A stretch of 64,000 bases of DNA from Mytilisepta virgata (Eukaryota > Mollusca > Bivalvia > Mytilida > Mytilidae). The stretch's first letter is position 1. Every line of letters begins with the position of its first letter. Shown in pieces: positions 45,659-57,657 of this stretch. The position numbers and the translations under genes were made by a program. Where the stretch lies: assembly GCA_028015205.1 (NCBI GenBank), contig CM051512.1:8802255-8866254 (forward strand). The letters run 5' to 3'. The notes below the pieces were generated by a model. The model was not told where the DNA came from, searched no databases, and was given only the letters and a program-made list of their open reading frames with translations.

Positions 45659-45760
45659 AAACAAAGAAAGCAAAGTCATGACTCTGAATTTGGTGACATG
45701 TTGTCGATGCACAGCAAATCATCGGCAGATAGTGGCTTAGGCTCTGACAGAGGAATGGAG
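45659..45760 (+). CDS. HEPN-domain protein, exon 7: disordered tail
   Basis: Thirty-four codons between GTACCTAG and GTAAGA, phase 0: KQRKQSHDSEFGDMLSMHSK, SSADSGLGSDRGME. Ser/Asp-rich and without predicted structure; SDSGLGS-like text may be phosphorylated, but this is inference. Confidence 0.7.
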
Positions 45761-46345
45761 GTAAGAAAAAAGTATGAAACTTTGCCATAGGTTAATTTGA
45801 AAATACGTAGAATGTTTCAATGAACTGTTGCCGATATCTCTAATTATTATTAAACAAAGGAAATGGCTGTTGAATAGTAAATCGATTCAAACAGAAATTA
45901 CGATAAAAAGGAAATGGAACTTCTTACAACAAAAAGAAACAATTTTTCAAGTGTAAAATGTTTACTATAGCTTACAATTCAATGAACTTAAATAATAATA
46001 TGTTAAAGGGATCAAGTGGATTGAAAGTCATAACATTTTTCGGATCCCTTTGCCAACTGTAAGCTTGTAACAATTTATTTAGAGTATAGTTTTAATCATA
46101 TTATTCTGTATCGTATTTGTAAATCATTTTTTATCATGTTGTCATTTCTCGGAGAGTCCTAATGTTTTTTATTTGATACATTACATCTGAAAATCTGAAA
46201 AACTCTTAACAGGGGAGTGGTTTTTCAATACTCTCTTCCGTCCGCCAAAACTCCTCTATCAATTAGATCAAAACTTAAAAAATCGAAACGAAAAGAATTC
46301 CGCTGAACGCAAGTAGATTACTAATATTTGAATTTTCTCTTTCAG

Positions 46346-46471
46346 GGTATTCCAGGAAAACGGAAACAAAAGACAACTAGGCAAATTTCATTTACAGATA
46401 CCCTGACAAAGAAACAATTTTTCACGCCACCAAACCAATCAATGGAAAGCAGTTCACAGTCTTTCAGGGAG
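46346..46471 (+). CDS. HEPN-domain protein, exon 8: basic tail segment
   Basis: Forty-two codons between TTTCTCTTTCAG and GTATAA, phase 0: GIPGKRKQKTTRQISFTDTL, TKKQFFTPPNQSMESSSQSF. The KRKQKTTR cluster could be a nuclear-localisation or RNA-binding patch. The donor GTATAA is weak but keeps phase with exon 9. Confidence 0.65.
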
Positions 46472-46546
46472 GTATAAAGGACAAAAGTTGATAGATCTAA
46501 TCGTTGCAAATAACTTTTACATTCAATATGATATAAATTTCATGGA

Positions 46547-46552
<6 letters not shown>

Positions 46553-46601
<49 letters not shown>
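46553..46601. repeat. TA dinucleotide microsatellite
   Basis: About 24 TA units in intron 8. It is followed by GGACGTTTCAGCCGGTCGCC and CTTTCCTCAGCGG, words that I associate with ends of mollusc retroelements. Confidence 0.9.
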
Positions 46602-46607
<6 letters not shown>

Positions 46608-47104
46608 AAATCGTAATTCCGGACGTTTCAGCCGGTCGCCGGCTTTCCTCAGCGGAATTTATTATGAGAGTAACTCTTGGTAACATAGATGCGTACATGT
46701 AACAATAGATGACGTTTTGCGTAACAATAGAGAGAATGAATTACGTTACAATAGAAAATTACTTCCGTTACAGTTCTAGAATTTCAGAATGGAAAAAATT
46801 GCCCTAGAATAATAAAAGTTTAAACTGTTCGTCTAGCAACGGGATTCACTCAAAAATGTTAAATATAAATGGATTACTAAATCTTGATACAAAAAGGAAA
46901 AGTTTCCGACTGTCCATGTCCTTTAAACGTCAATTTGAGAATTTAGTCCATCCAAATTTTTTCCATATATATACTGAAAAATCAGTATCAATAGTTTTCT
47001 CGTATCAAGTAACCGTTTGGTTTCTGGTATTTTAAAATAGCATTTTTAAATGAAAAGTAATAAATTTGGGATAAGTTAAATGTAACGATTAAATAAAAAG
47101 TATA

Positions 47105-47395
47105 ATTTTCATTGATTTGTTACAGAACATGCAGAAATTATCAGTATTTAGCAAAATTAGAAAATAATTCATTCCTTGTATTGCACATGGTAGAGCTGAA
47201 ATTTGGCTTCCTATTTCGGTATTTCTGGTTATGAGTACTTCTTGTTTAAAATAAGTTTGCTTTTTGGTCTTCCAAATGATTCGGTTTTAATGCTGCTGAT
47301 GAGAGGTAACTCTTTGAAATGCGTCGTATACAGCATAGTATAAATTTACTATATCTAATATTAGTATCTTTGGGTTGTTATTTTTTTTAACCCTT
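47105..47395 (+). repeat. Dispersed repeat, copy 2
   Basis: Shares GATTTGTTACAGAACATGC-like start, TTCCTTGTATTGCACATGGT, TTTTAATGCTGCTGATGAGA and ACTATATCTAATATTAGTAT with the copies at 34111 (inverted), 48758 and 49125. Located in intron 8, ending 90 bp before exon 9. Confidence 0.85.
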
Positions 47396-47484
47396 TAGCC
47401 ACAAAATGTTTACTTCTTTCAATTGGGTAAATTAAATGCTAATTCATAACATTGATAATATTTGTATAATTTATAATTTATAAG

Positions 47485-47534
47485 GATGAAGAAATTACCA
47501 TTCCTAAACAAACGTTGACCACAGAAATGTCGGG
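47485..47534 (+). CDS. HEPN-domain protein, exon 9
   Basis: Sixteen codons plus two bases between ATTTATAAG and GTAAGT: DEEITIPKQTLTTEMS. Phase 0 in and phase 2 out. It is short, but phase and splice sites agree with both neighbours. Confidence 0.6.
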
Positions 47535-50054
47535 GTAAGTTAAAATTATTAACCGAGAATATTAATATTATGATTAAATTTAAAAGGTTTCTAAATTCAA
47601 GGTCTAGTCCTGCTGGGAATGCTTTTACCAATGGCCTAAGCATCGTTAACAATACAAAAATGCAAGATGTCATACAAATTTGAAAAAAAGGTCCAAAATA
47701 TCTTGAGCTCAACCGAAAGCACGACACCAAGATACCGATGGATTCAGCTGACGACAATGCTAGCCTGAACAGAGGGAGAAAAAAGAAGATGAAACACTTT
47801 CAGATTGGATCAGGTTGACAAATTCATTAATTCAGGCTTGTATTCGGTATCTGCGAACATCCTTGAATTCTAAGTCGAATAGAATGGTTAATGATCCACC
47901 GGACTGGAAACAGTATTAAAACATGTCTACGCTGTAGACTTCACTTTCACATAATAATCTAACATGCATGTATCTTTCACGTGATCTAAGTCCCAAACGT
48001 TTGATGATGCACTGTTTGATTTGTACTTGCATATGGATGGTAATGGACAATTGTCATGAATCTACTACAAACAATTAAGATGATTCTAATTTTCCAGCTG
48101 TGAACTTTCCTTTCTTATTAGTCACGGATTCGCCTTGTCTTATGGACTTTCTGTCTAATCTCCTCGGTTTTCTTTTCCCGATATTTATAATATTATTGAG
48201 ATCTTCATAAAGTTATGTAATCAAATTTTAAACAATTCAAGCAATTATCTTTTAGTGAGTAGAAATGGATATGATGGATAAATTCTCGACACAAAAGTCA
48301 CACATGCATAAGCAACAACCTCGAGTAAAGGGACACACTTTTTATTGCTGTTATTCATCTTAAAGTCGCAGTGACGCCTTCAACGCTCAAAACAACTCAT
48401 AACTCACTTCATGTTCCAGGTTGTCCTTAGCAAATGTTTGAGATGGCAACATGAAAACAGTTGACTAGTATCAATTTTTCAATAGTTCATATGGTTACTG
48501 TTGATAATCGATGTTTTCTAAGCCTTGTCTAGCAGAGGTTAAGAATACAGCATTGTCTAAGTAGTGGTGTTCAGTGAATGCCCCTTCCCACATTCGACAA
48601 CCGTTTGGATGTGCGGATATATATATATACGTCCATGTTCGTCGGAGTTAGAACATGAAATCTGCTTTTGAGGATGGATAAGGTGCAATGCCGTCACCAC
48701 GAAAACGTACATTTAACACAACTCTTTAAGTTACCTTCCGCAGTCTAAATTATTCATTGATTTGTTACAGAAATTACCAGTATTTAGCAAAATTCAAAAA
48801 TAATAGAAATGTTAAGGGTTCATTCCTTGTATTGCACATGGTAGATCTCCTTAGCTGAAATTTGGCTTCTTATTTCGGTATTTTTGGTGGAGTACTTCTT
48901 GATTAATATAAGTTTGGTTTTTGTTCTTCCAAATGTTTCGGTTTTAATGCTGCTGATGAGAGGTAACTCCTTGAAATGCGTCGTATACAGCATAACATAA
49001 ATTTACTATATCTAATATTAGTATCTTTAAATTGTTATTTTGAAACTCCTGGGATGATGCCTCTGCTGGTGGACCCTAGGTCCCCGAGGGTATTCGCCAA
49101 CCCAGCCGTCAGACTTGTCTGACATGATTATTCATTGATTTGTTACAGAAATTACCAGTATTTAGCAAAATTCAAAAATAATAGAAATACTAAGGGTTCA
49201 TTCCTTGTATTGCACATGGTAGATCTCAATAGCTGAAATTTGGCTTCCTATTTCGGTACTTTTGGTTGAGTACTTCTTGTTTAATATAAGTTTGGTTTTT
49301 GTTCTTCCAAATGTTTCGGTTTTAATGCTGCTGATGAGAGGTAACTCCTTGAAATTCGTCGTATACAGCATAGTATAAATTTACTATATCTAATATTAGT
49401 ATCTTTGAATTGTTATTTTTAAAGCCCATCATTATTCAGATTTCATAATCTTTGATATCTTTTTGCAATGTTTCTGCTTTAATTAATAAGGTATTCAATG
49501 ATTTTGATAATACCAACTTTCATGCACAAAATACAGATATTTTGTCGATTAATTGTCCTGAAAACTGAAAATGATGAAGGCCTTAATAACAAATCAAAGT
49601 TTTGAAGAGCTGTGAAAATGCGAATGCTATTGTCGTAATTGATACAGTTAACCATTCACCCCCAAAGGTTGTTTACCCCAGAAATATAAAGGTCAGAAAA
49701 TTGAAATTGTATGTTTACACAATGATTTGAAGATAAAATACTAAAAATCAAGAATGATGGACATCATTAATTAATGAATTAGTTAAATTAAACTACAGAG
49801 CCATGTTGTGTTAAACCTCATCCACAGGATAAATGAAATAGAAAAAATATTGGAGTAGTATTCGAGGAGTTAACTTTACCAGTAGATAATTCATTCAATG
49901 TACTAAGTACATGTATTCTGCTGATATACATGGCAGTAAAATCAGTCACTGTGTTTTGAAGATCCTTATTGTAGAATCGTGAGTATTATAATACAGTGCT
50001 CTCAAAGCATTGTAGAGAGGCATGTAATTTACAATTGTTCTTTCTATTCTGCAG
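47535..50054. other. Last intron of the HEPN gene
   Basis: Holds two tandem copies of the dispersed repeat (48758-49430). It also holds a degenerate ATTGCTGTTATTCATCTTAA stretch (48345) that recurs in weaker form at 5895, 21645, 43120 and 53040. No coding exon is seen. The minus-strand frame 47419-47757 overlaps exon 9 and is rejected. Confidence 0.5.
48758..49430 (+). repeat. Dispersed repeat, copies 3 and 4 in tandem
   Basis: Copy 3 is 48758-49050 with a distal part (GGACCCTAGGTCCCCGAGGG, CAGACTTGTCTGACATGATT) up to 49130. Copy 4 is 49125-49430. They are about 370 bp apart and highly similar, so copy 4 arose by local duplication or the pair is one multimeric insertion. Confidence 0.85.
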
Positions 50055-50106
50055 GAATATTTCAGAAGAGGAAGATGTTGAAGATAATGAAGACACACAC
50101 CTGTAA
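50055..50106 (+). CDS. HEPN-domain protein, last exon: acidic C-terminus
   Basis: Follows TTCTATTCTGCAG; one base completes a Gly codon, then NISEEEDVEDNEDTHL and a TAA stop. The acidic C-terminus ends a 684-codon reading frame whose ten exon lengths sum to a multiple of three. A polyadenylation signal lies 60 bp downstream. Confidence 0.8.
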
Positions 50107-50165
50107 CCGTATTATTTTTTGACACTTATGATAAATTCTTTGATACCAATGAAATATGAAATGTT

Positions 50166-50171
50166 AATAAA
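50166..50171 (+). promoter_or_regulatory. Polyadenylation signal AATAAA of the HEPN gene
   Basis: AATAAA lies 60 bases after the TAA stop, in AT-rich sequence. Its position supports the proposed last exon. Confidence 0.65.
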
Positions 50172-50299
50172 TATTTGACAGTGATAATTACATAATTCTT
50201 GTCAAAGCAGACTTCTGTCGATTTCTATTTACCCTATGACAAGATACCATTAAACCCTTTATGGGGGTTGTTTTCCTGAATTTTTCGTTTAATAGACAG

Positions 50300-50580
50300 A
50301 CAGTATCCTTCCTACCTGCAACAAGGAGAGCCTTGGCCAGTTTTACTGTTAAAACGAGCACATTCTGACCCTGCTATCCAATTTATGTACCGTCCAACCA
50401 ATTTTGGCAGTTTTAGCATTGGTAATCATACTGTATTGGTTTTTTAGTGTGTTTTATACACCATAGTGTCAGGATAGATACGTGGGAGGTTTGGGTACAA
50501 ACAAATCCGGTTTAAAGCCACCACTGTTCAGTTTCTGTTTAGGTCACTATCCTGACTGTTGTGTTTATGTTTGTTTTGTG
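50300..50580 (+). repeat. Dispersed repeat, arm 1 of an inverted pair
   Basis: AGTTTTACTGTTAAAACGAG, CCAATTTATGTACCGTCCAA and TATCCTGACTG are the reverse complement of words in 51185-51440. The two arms flank the element at 50791. The open frame 50559-50750 lies at the arm edge and has no recognised domain. Confidence 0.65.
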
Positions 50581-50790
50581 GTATTTTATATTATGTTTTG
50601 ACTTGCGTTCTGTCTGTTGTGTGGCGTTGGTTGATTGATGTGTCATTGTTGACTTTTCTTGTTAACCATATTGTTGTTTATTATATTAAGACCTGTTTAT
50701 ATATTGGGCACATGCGCGGCATTGAAGATTGTATTATAACCTCTGTTTAAACATTTTAGTTTCATTTCAGGGTTTTTGTCTTATTAACAT

Positions 50791-51065
50791 TTAAGGGGGT
50801 ACCCAACACTTTAACTAAAATAGATTTGGCTCGTTTAATTTTCATAAAATTTTGATGAAATGTTTACTTTGACCTGTTGACAAAAATATAAAAATTTCAA
50901 ATTTGAGCCACACAATTTATGGGAATAATATCATTGGATAAATAGCAGTTTGGCAAACACTAATTTTGATCCTTAAGAAGCTTGCAATTGATTACTCTTT
51001 ACTACTAATAAGTGATTAAAACGTTCAGCTAATTTTTTAAGAGTTAACTCCCTTAGATACTGCAT
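50791..51065 (-). mobile_element. MITE-like element, truncated relative of 14089-14368
   Basis: The end TTAAGGGGGTACCCAACACT and interior GGCTCGTTTAATTTTCAT match the 14089 element read in reverse. The other inverted end is missing or decayed. Confidence 0.65.
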
Positions 51066-51184
51066 GTAAATGTTTGAATAAATAACAAATTGGATAACAC
51101 GAAAGGTCAACAATAACATTCCAATCAATCAAAGCAACCCAACTGACAAAAAGATGTACAAAAAATAACATAAAGGAGTACAGA

Positions 51185-51440
51185 ATACAACAGAGTCAGG
51201 ATAGTCTAACTTGCTACAGACACTGAATAGTGGTGGGGTTAAACCGATTTTATGGGTACCCAAACCTCCCCCGTTTATATCCTGACACTCTATACAATAC
51301 ACTATAAAAACCCAGACAGTATAATTACTAACAAGGTGGCCGCTTTCTAGAACTGAATATTAGAGTGGACGGTACATAATTTAGATAGCAGGGTCAAAAT
51401 GTGCTTGTTTTAACTGTAAAACTAGCTATGGTTCTCATAG
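51185..51440 (-). repeat. Dispersed repeat, arm 2 of an inverted pair
   Basis: GGGTACCCAAACCTCCCCCG, TATCCTGACAC, ACGGTACATAATTTAGATAG and GCAGGGTCAAAATGTGCTTG are the complement of 50300-50580. Together with the element between them, this forms a possible composite insertion just after the HEPN gene. Confidence 0.65.
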
Positions 51441-53807
51441 CTGCAGATCAGATAGTCGTTCTAATAAATTTAAAAAATCTGATATAACACTTCCATAAAG
51501 GCTTTAATGCTATCTCGTCATTGAATTTACCAAAATATTTAGGTAAATAATAATGTTTGGATTAGAAATGTGAGAAAAATTTAATACAGAAATTTACATA
51601 AGTTTTGATTCTTGCATTCAACAAAAATCTTCAAAGAAGACTTTCTGAAATTCTACCAATCAGTAGCAAGAATTATTCTAAGAGATAACAGCCTTTGTAG
51701 CTCTAAAAACGTAATTAAATGAAGAATATTCATAAAATTCTTTCAAAAATGTTTCATTTTATCTTTTGGTTTATTTAACCAAGTGCATTGAAGGAAATTT
51801 TCCAATCAGAAACAAATATAATTCTTAATTCATTTGAAGTAGCAGTAATATGGTCGTTCGATTGAAGGGTAGATTTTTCTAATATTCAATGAACAAGAAA
51901 CAAGAATTGGCATTAGCTGCTGTGTTAGATGTCCAATCCATACAAAACAAAGATGAACACTTTGAATTTCTGCTTAATTTGCGAATTGATATATTTTTCT
52001 TTAAAATTCAACTATTTTTACCTAATTATTATAAACGTTATCATAAACAGGCATAAACTTCGTCACCAATGTTACTGACAGCCTAGAGAGGTTTATATAC
52101 TTCCTATGCCAAGTTCCAGATAACATGGCTAAAGGGTTAATATATAGATGAACACAGATGCCACACGGTGAAATCGTACCATAATGTGACAATACACCTT
52201 TAATGTCATGCATAAATACTGTTGCAGAAATGAACAAATAAAAGGATTGTATAATTTTAATAATAAGTAGCTGCCTAAAAATATTTACAGATTTCCAAGG
52301 AATTCTCAACACTCTAAAGAATACAAATCGTATAACGGACTTAAGTATATTTTTAACATCATGAAATTTGTGAAAATTATGAAAACATACATATATACAC
52401 ATACAACCTCATAAAAAATCACATTTAATTTTAAAATTAAACTGCTACACTCAATATATTTCACTTTAAGATGTCACTACAATTCAATCAGAAAAAAGCC
52501 AACAAAATGAAGGGAGTAACAATATTTTGTTTGATAACAATGCCATTCAACTGATCCAACCATTGAAATAACCTCTTAACAATTCTTTAAAACTAAAATT
52601 CATACACTCAACAACAATCAAAATTAACAAGGCACTAAAATGTGAAAAAAGAGACTTGGTGGATTAATTCTTGAAACAATATTTTCACACAGTTGAAAAT
52701 GGATACGTTGATTGAGTTATTTCCCGTTCTCGGGAAATTTCCCATTGGTCCCATGCTTTTTTACAATGTACATTTTACCTGGATTATCTTTGTTCATCAA
52801 CAGACAACATTAAGGTTTTGTCCAGCGAGATACAATAAATCACACAGGTACACAAAATAAAAAACAAAATGTCCAAGTTATGTCTTTACAAAATTCCATG
52901 TCATGACATCAGACTCAAGCTATGATGACTCAAACTTGGAATTACTTGAACAGTTTCTTTTACTCCCTTCAATTTCAATTTATCGCAGTTCGACTGCATG
53001 TATGTAACAAAAGTTTAAAGCAAAGAACAGTGCTAATATTTTTATTGCTGTTTTTCATAATAACGACGAGTGAAGCCTTCAACACAGAGAAAAAACACAA
53101 ACATTCACTGGGAACATACATTTTGTTTCTCTTTTTTTGTTAATATGCTCCTTTAAAAAATATTGGTATTACAGTGAAAAAATTTAATCCTTCAAAAACA
53201 TTTTAACATGACCGGAAGTACACAGCCTTTGGATTCAAATATTATACAACAAAAAACTTCTGAAAACTTTAATGCATAAAAGAGGTAAATATTTGTATAA
53301 TGTCAACCAGTTATATAAAAAAAAAGTTTAAAAAATATACACAGCTGATTGTATAAATGTGTAAAAAAATATAATGCACTATAAAGAATATTATTCTATA
53401 AATAAAAACGTAATAAAAAAAAATCGTCAAAATACTTCAATATACTCTTTCTGACAAACATATAATTATTACAGTGCGTTATAACAATAATTCCACCTTA
53501 TATAAATATGCTGTATTTTGATTGGATAAGAGGAATTGTATACATGTATTTTTGCAAATTTAATGAATTTCAATCTTTTTGTTACTGTTTAGTTGTATTT
53601 GCATCGAGGGAATTCCACAAAGCATGGTATTTGTGAAAAACGAAGTCTCAATGAAAAATCAACATTTGTTCCGTTTAACAGCAACATAAGAATAAATACC
53701 ACACAGAAACATGATGTATTTCTATATAATATTATAGGCTTATTGTCCTGAGCAAAATAGTATATTGGAGAAGCTTGCAAGTGCAATATACTATTTTGCA
53801 TGGGATA
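51441..53807. other. AT-rich intergenic sequence
   Basis: I see no gene. The minus-strand frame 52022-52402 (126 codons) and smaller ones show no recognisable domain. Part of this could be the 3' UTR of the GST gene. Confidence 0.45.
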
Positions 53808-54207
53808 TTAAGGATGATCGCTGGACTAATAGGAAATAAATAGGATCTGAAATAGGTGTTTTAGTTTGAGAGAACATATGAATAGTAAACAAATAAGCAA
53901 GAAAAAAAATATAGGTTCATGCGCTCATTTTAGAGCTATAAAGCCTTGAAAATTTGAAGGAAATAGGTTTTTTCTTGATTTTTCATTGTCTTTGTATTGG
54001 CAACTTCAGTCTCTCAAAAATGTATGAAAAAATAAAAAGAATTTCATAAAATTTTGTCAAATATCATTTTAAGGTATATATGATTGAATTATAAAAGAAA
54101 AAGTGGGGGTTCACGGGCAAAAAATTTAATGTTTAAGAAATGGATAAAACCTGAGGATTCCGAAAATCTGACAAAAAGACCAAAACATGACCAGCGAGCA
54201 TCCTTAA
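53808..54207. mobile_element. TTAAGGATG(A/C)TCGCTGG element, complete copy
   Basis: 400 bp with ends TTAAGGATGATCGCTGG and CCAGCGAGCATCCTTAA, so TTAA flanks both sides. The interior is AT-rich and non-coding and includes TCATTTTAGAGCTATAA and AAAAAGTGGGGGTTCA. Other copies lie at 59014-59414 (inverted) and 9070-9632 (fold-back). Confidence 0.85.
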
Positions 54208-54942
54208 TGCAATTTTCCTTTTATTGTATAGCAAGATCTTCTTAATGTATAGTATGTCTATTTTATACATCTGTCACATCTATATTTAAAGTAATATTGC
54301 ACTGAGTGCAATATCAAAGATTATTACAAAAGAAGGAAATTTGATATACAGTAGAATCTCAATTTCTCAAACTCAAAGGGTTGTGTAAAGTTAGTTCGAG
54401 GCATCGGTAGTAGAATAAATCATGCATAAACATCAAGTGGATTATCAATGACCTGTATTTGACAATTAATCACCTTCTTGTCATCAATGATCTGACCTCT
54501 GGTTTTTCACACTTATTTGTCCCGTACGGCAATTAAAAATTATGTTTGAGTTACTGAGAGTACATTACATTATATTACTGTTGTACGGTTCAAAAATTTA
54601 GTTCAAGAATTAGAGAATTGGCGTTCGAAAAATCGAGAATTAATTTATATAGACATAATTGAAAAAAGACCGGACTTACATAAAGGGTAGAGAAATCCAT
54701 GATGTTCGAGCGACACGAGTTCAAGCCACCAAGATTCTACTGTGTTACTAATAATTTTTCACTAAACAATGAAACTAATACCAAAGAAAATAAATAAATC
54801 CACAGTACTAGGAAATGAGAATTACATCCCAGAGGATTTCATTCATTGCAACTTAGGGTCCTTGTCTTGTCTTAAACAATGAGCAACATGTTATGTACAC
54901 AAATTATCTCCCTTGCCATGAACCCAGGTTTCGAAAATGCTG

Positions 54943-55170
54943 CTAAATGTTTTTCATGTATGCCATTTTTCCGGGCTGTGGATCTCCTTCATTCCAATGT
55001 GGTGGCCAAGTTTTCTTGATGCTTGGTCTTTCCCTTACAACATCAAAATATGCTTTAAGATTTGGGAATTTACTGAAATCTAGCGACATCCTCCAGGCCC
55101 AGGCTAGGAAAGGAAAGAAAAAGACATCAGCCAGAGTGAAGTCATTTCCAGCAACATACTTATGTCCACA
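54943..55170 (-). CDS. Glutathione S-transferase, rho-like, last exon
   Basis: On the minus strand the acceptor TCTGATTTCAG is followed by 75 codons and a TAG stop. It encodes CGHKYVAGNDFTLADVFFFP, then FPNLKAYFDVVRERPSIKKT and WPPHW. 'aG.dFtLADv.ffP' is the C-terminal-domain motif of cytosolic GSTs (the N-capping box S/T-x-x-D), and the WPP(H/T)W tail with its polar end is typical of rho-class enzymes of fish and aquatic invertebrates. Such enzymes conjugate glutathione to electrophiles as cytosolic dimers. All five exons are multiples of three and join in phase 0. Confidence 0.9.
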   Translation of the reverse strand, partial: CGHKYVAGNDFTLADVFFFPFLAWAWRMSLDFSKFPNLKAYFDVVRERPSIKKTWPPHWNEGDPQPGKMAYMKNI

Positions 55171-55300
55171 CTGAAATCAGAAAATAAGATCATTACAAAG
55201 TAATTTATGCAGCTTTCACTCATTGCAAACTTTTTTATCTCGAAGTTCCTGTAATCTCAAAGTATTATCAAGAAAATGTTTGAGTCTTCCAAGGAAGACA

Positions 55301-57611
55301 TGTGTCGCCTGCAGACGTCAATTTTTACAAAAGATATTAAAATGTTCTAAAAATGAAATATATATGCAGACCTTTGCATTAAGGTTAATGCAAAGAGAAA
55401 GTTTCATCAAATTGCTTTGAGTGGTTATGGAGTATTTGAGGATAGAAGTTTTGACCCCCCCCCTTTTTTTAGCTCACCTGACCTAAAGGGTCAAGTGAGC
55501 TTTTCTCATCACTTGGCGTCCGTCGTCCGGCGTCGTCCGGCGTCCGTTAACTTTTACAAAAATCTTCTCCTCTGAAACTACTGGGCCAAATTGAACCAAA
55601 CTTGGCCACAAGCATCATTAGGGTATCTAGTTTAAAAAATGTGTCCGATGATTCCGCCTGCCAACCAACATGGCCGACATGGCTAAAAATAGAACATAGG
55701 GGTAAACTGCAGTTTTTGTCTTATATCTCAAAAACTAAAGCAATTAGAGCAAAACTGACATGGGGTAAAAATGTTCATCAGATCAAGATCTACCTGTCAT
55801 GAAATTTTCAGACGATTCGGTCAACCCTTTGTTGGGTTATTGCCCCTGAATTGTTAATTTTAAGGAAATTTTGCAGTTTTAGGTTATTATCTTGAATATT
55901 ATTATAGATAAAGACAAATTGTAAACAGCAAAAATGTTCAACAAAGTAAGATCTACAAATAAGTCAACATGACCAAAATCATTGATTGACCCCTTATAGG
56001 AGTTTTTGCCCTTTAAAGACGGCATCCAGCGTAAACTTTCCTTTAAAGATCTTTTCCTCTCAAACCACTGGGCCAATTGAGACCAAACTTTGGTGGAATG
56101 GTCCTTGGGTGGCCCCCTTCCAAAGTTATGTCTGGCATCCCTGACTTCCAACCGAGATGGTTGCTGTTACTAAAAATAGAAAAAAAGCGGGGTGACTTTC
56201 AAAAATCTTCTTATATGAAACTACAAGTCCAGTTGGAATTAAAGTTAATAGTTCTTAGGAGGTTCTCTTTCAGAAAAATGTCCAATGTTAACCAAGATGG
56301 CCGCCACAGCCGAACTTAGTTTAACATAGGACCCTATGGGAAAATTCATTGAAAAATCTTCTTGTCTTAAACCACTTGACCAATTAGAACCAGACTTGGC
56401 AGCAATGGTCCTTAGATGGTCCTCTTACAGAGGTGTGTCCGATGACCCGGACTGTGAACCAAGATGGCCGCCACAGCCGAACCTAGTTTAACATAGGCCC
56501 TATAGGAAAATTCATTAAATAATCTTCTTGTCTGAAACCACTTGACATATTGGAGCAGGACTTGGCGGCATTGGTCCTTTTTCTGAAATTTGTCTGATTT
56601 CGTGGACTGTGAACCAAGATGGCCGATTCATTTAAAAATCTTCTTTGTCTGAAACCACTTAGCCAGTTGGAACAAGACTTGGCAGAAATGGTCCTTAGAT
56701 TGTTCTCTTTTAGAAATGTATTTGTTGACCTGGACTAAACCAAGATGACTGCCACAGCTGAAATTAGTTAACACAGAATCCTATAGAAAAACCAGCCAAA
56801 TTGACTCCAACACTTAAATTTTTAGGTCTGCTCAAGGTGAAAAGTTAAATCCAGGTGAGCGATACAGGCTCTTGAGAGCCTCTAGTTTTCAAAAATGTCA
56901 ATTTTTACAACAAAAAAATTAAAATTTTCTAAAAATGAAATATATATGCACATCTGTGCATTAAGGTTAATGCACAGAAAGTTTCATCAAATTCATTTGA
57001 GCGGTTATGGGGTAGTAGAGGATAGCAGTTTTGACCCCCCCCTTTTTTTGTTCAAAAAATGTCAATTTTTACAAAATTTTTCTAAAAATGAAATAAATAT
57101 TCACACCTCTGCATTAAGGATAGTGCACAGAGAAAGTTTAATCAAATTCCTTTGAGCGGTTATGGAGTAGTTGAGGATAGAAGTTTTGCCCACCCCCCCC
57201 CCCCCCCCCTTTTTTGCAAAAATGTCATTTTTTACAAAAAAAAAATTAATATTTTCTAAAAATGAAATATATATGCACACCTGTGCATTAAGATTAATGC
57301 ACAGAGAAAGTTTCATCAAAATCCTTTGAGCGGTTATGGAGTAGTTGAGGATAGAAGTTTTGACCCCCCTTTTTTTTCAAAAATGTCATTTTTTACAGAG
57401 AAAAATTTAAAATTTTCTAAAAATGAAATATATATGCACACCTGTGCATTAAGGTTAATTCACAGAGAAAGTTTCATCAAATTCCTTTGAGCGGTTATGG
57501 AGTAGTTGAGGATAGAAGAAAAGTGTGACGACGCAAGATGCAAGACGACGCAAGACGAGGATGACAGATAGTGATCCCTATGTGTCGACCATGCGTTCCG
57601 CAGGCGACACA
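55301..57611. mobile_element. DNA element with TGTGTCGCCTGC inverted ends, carrying internal repeats
   Basis: Perfect 12-bp inverted ends, TGTGTCGCCTGC at 55301 and GCAGGCGACACA ending at 57611. The interior is built of about five copies of a ~150-bp module (starts near 55317, 56890, 57050, 57220 and 57380). Each has AAAATGTCAATTTTTACA, TTTTCTAAAAATGAAATATA, GCATTAAGGTTAATGCACAG, GAGCGGTTATGGAGTAGTTG and a C tract. A second element (55471-56885) is nested after the first module. It lies in the last intron of the GST gene. Confidence 0.8.
55471..56885. mobile_element. Nested element, AGCTCACCTG ... GGTGAGCGATACAGGCT family
   Basis: The left end is AGCTCACCTGACCTAAAGGG and the right side carries CCAGGTGAGCGATACAGGCT plus a short hairpin. 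The interior is a series of diverged copies of a ~150-190 bp unit (CTTGTCTGAAACCACTTGAC, GACTTGGCAGCAATGGTCCT, AACCAAGATGGCCGCCACAG). I recognise this as a high-copy bivalve repeat. It interrupts the module array of the outer element. Frames within it, such as 55602-55802, are not genes. Confidence 0.75.
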
Positions 57612-57657
57612 ATAAAAGTAAATACTTAATTTAGCATGACATGCTTCCACTTCCGAA

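Noticed and set aside
52022..52402. 126-codon minus-strand frame
   Set aside because: AT-rich, with no motif and no splice-site context; not supportable.
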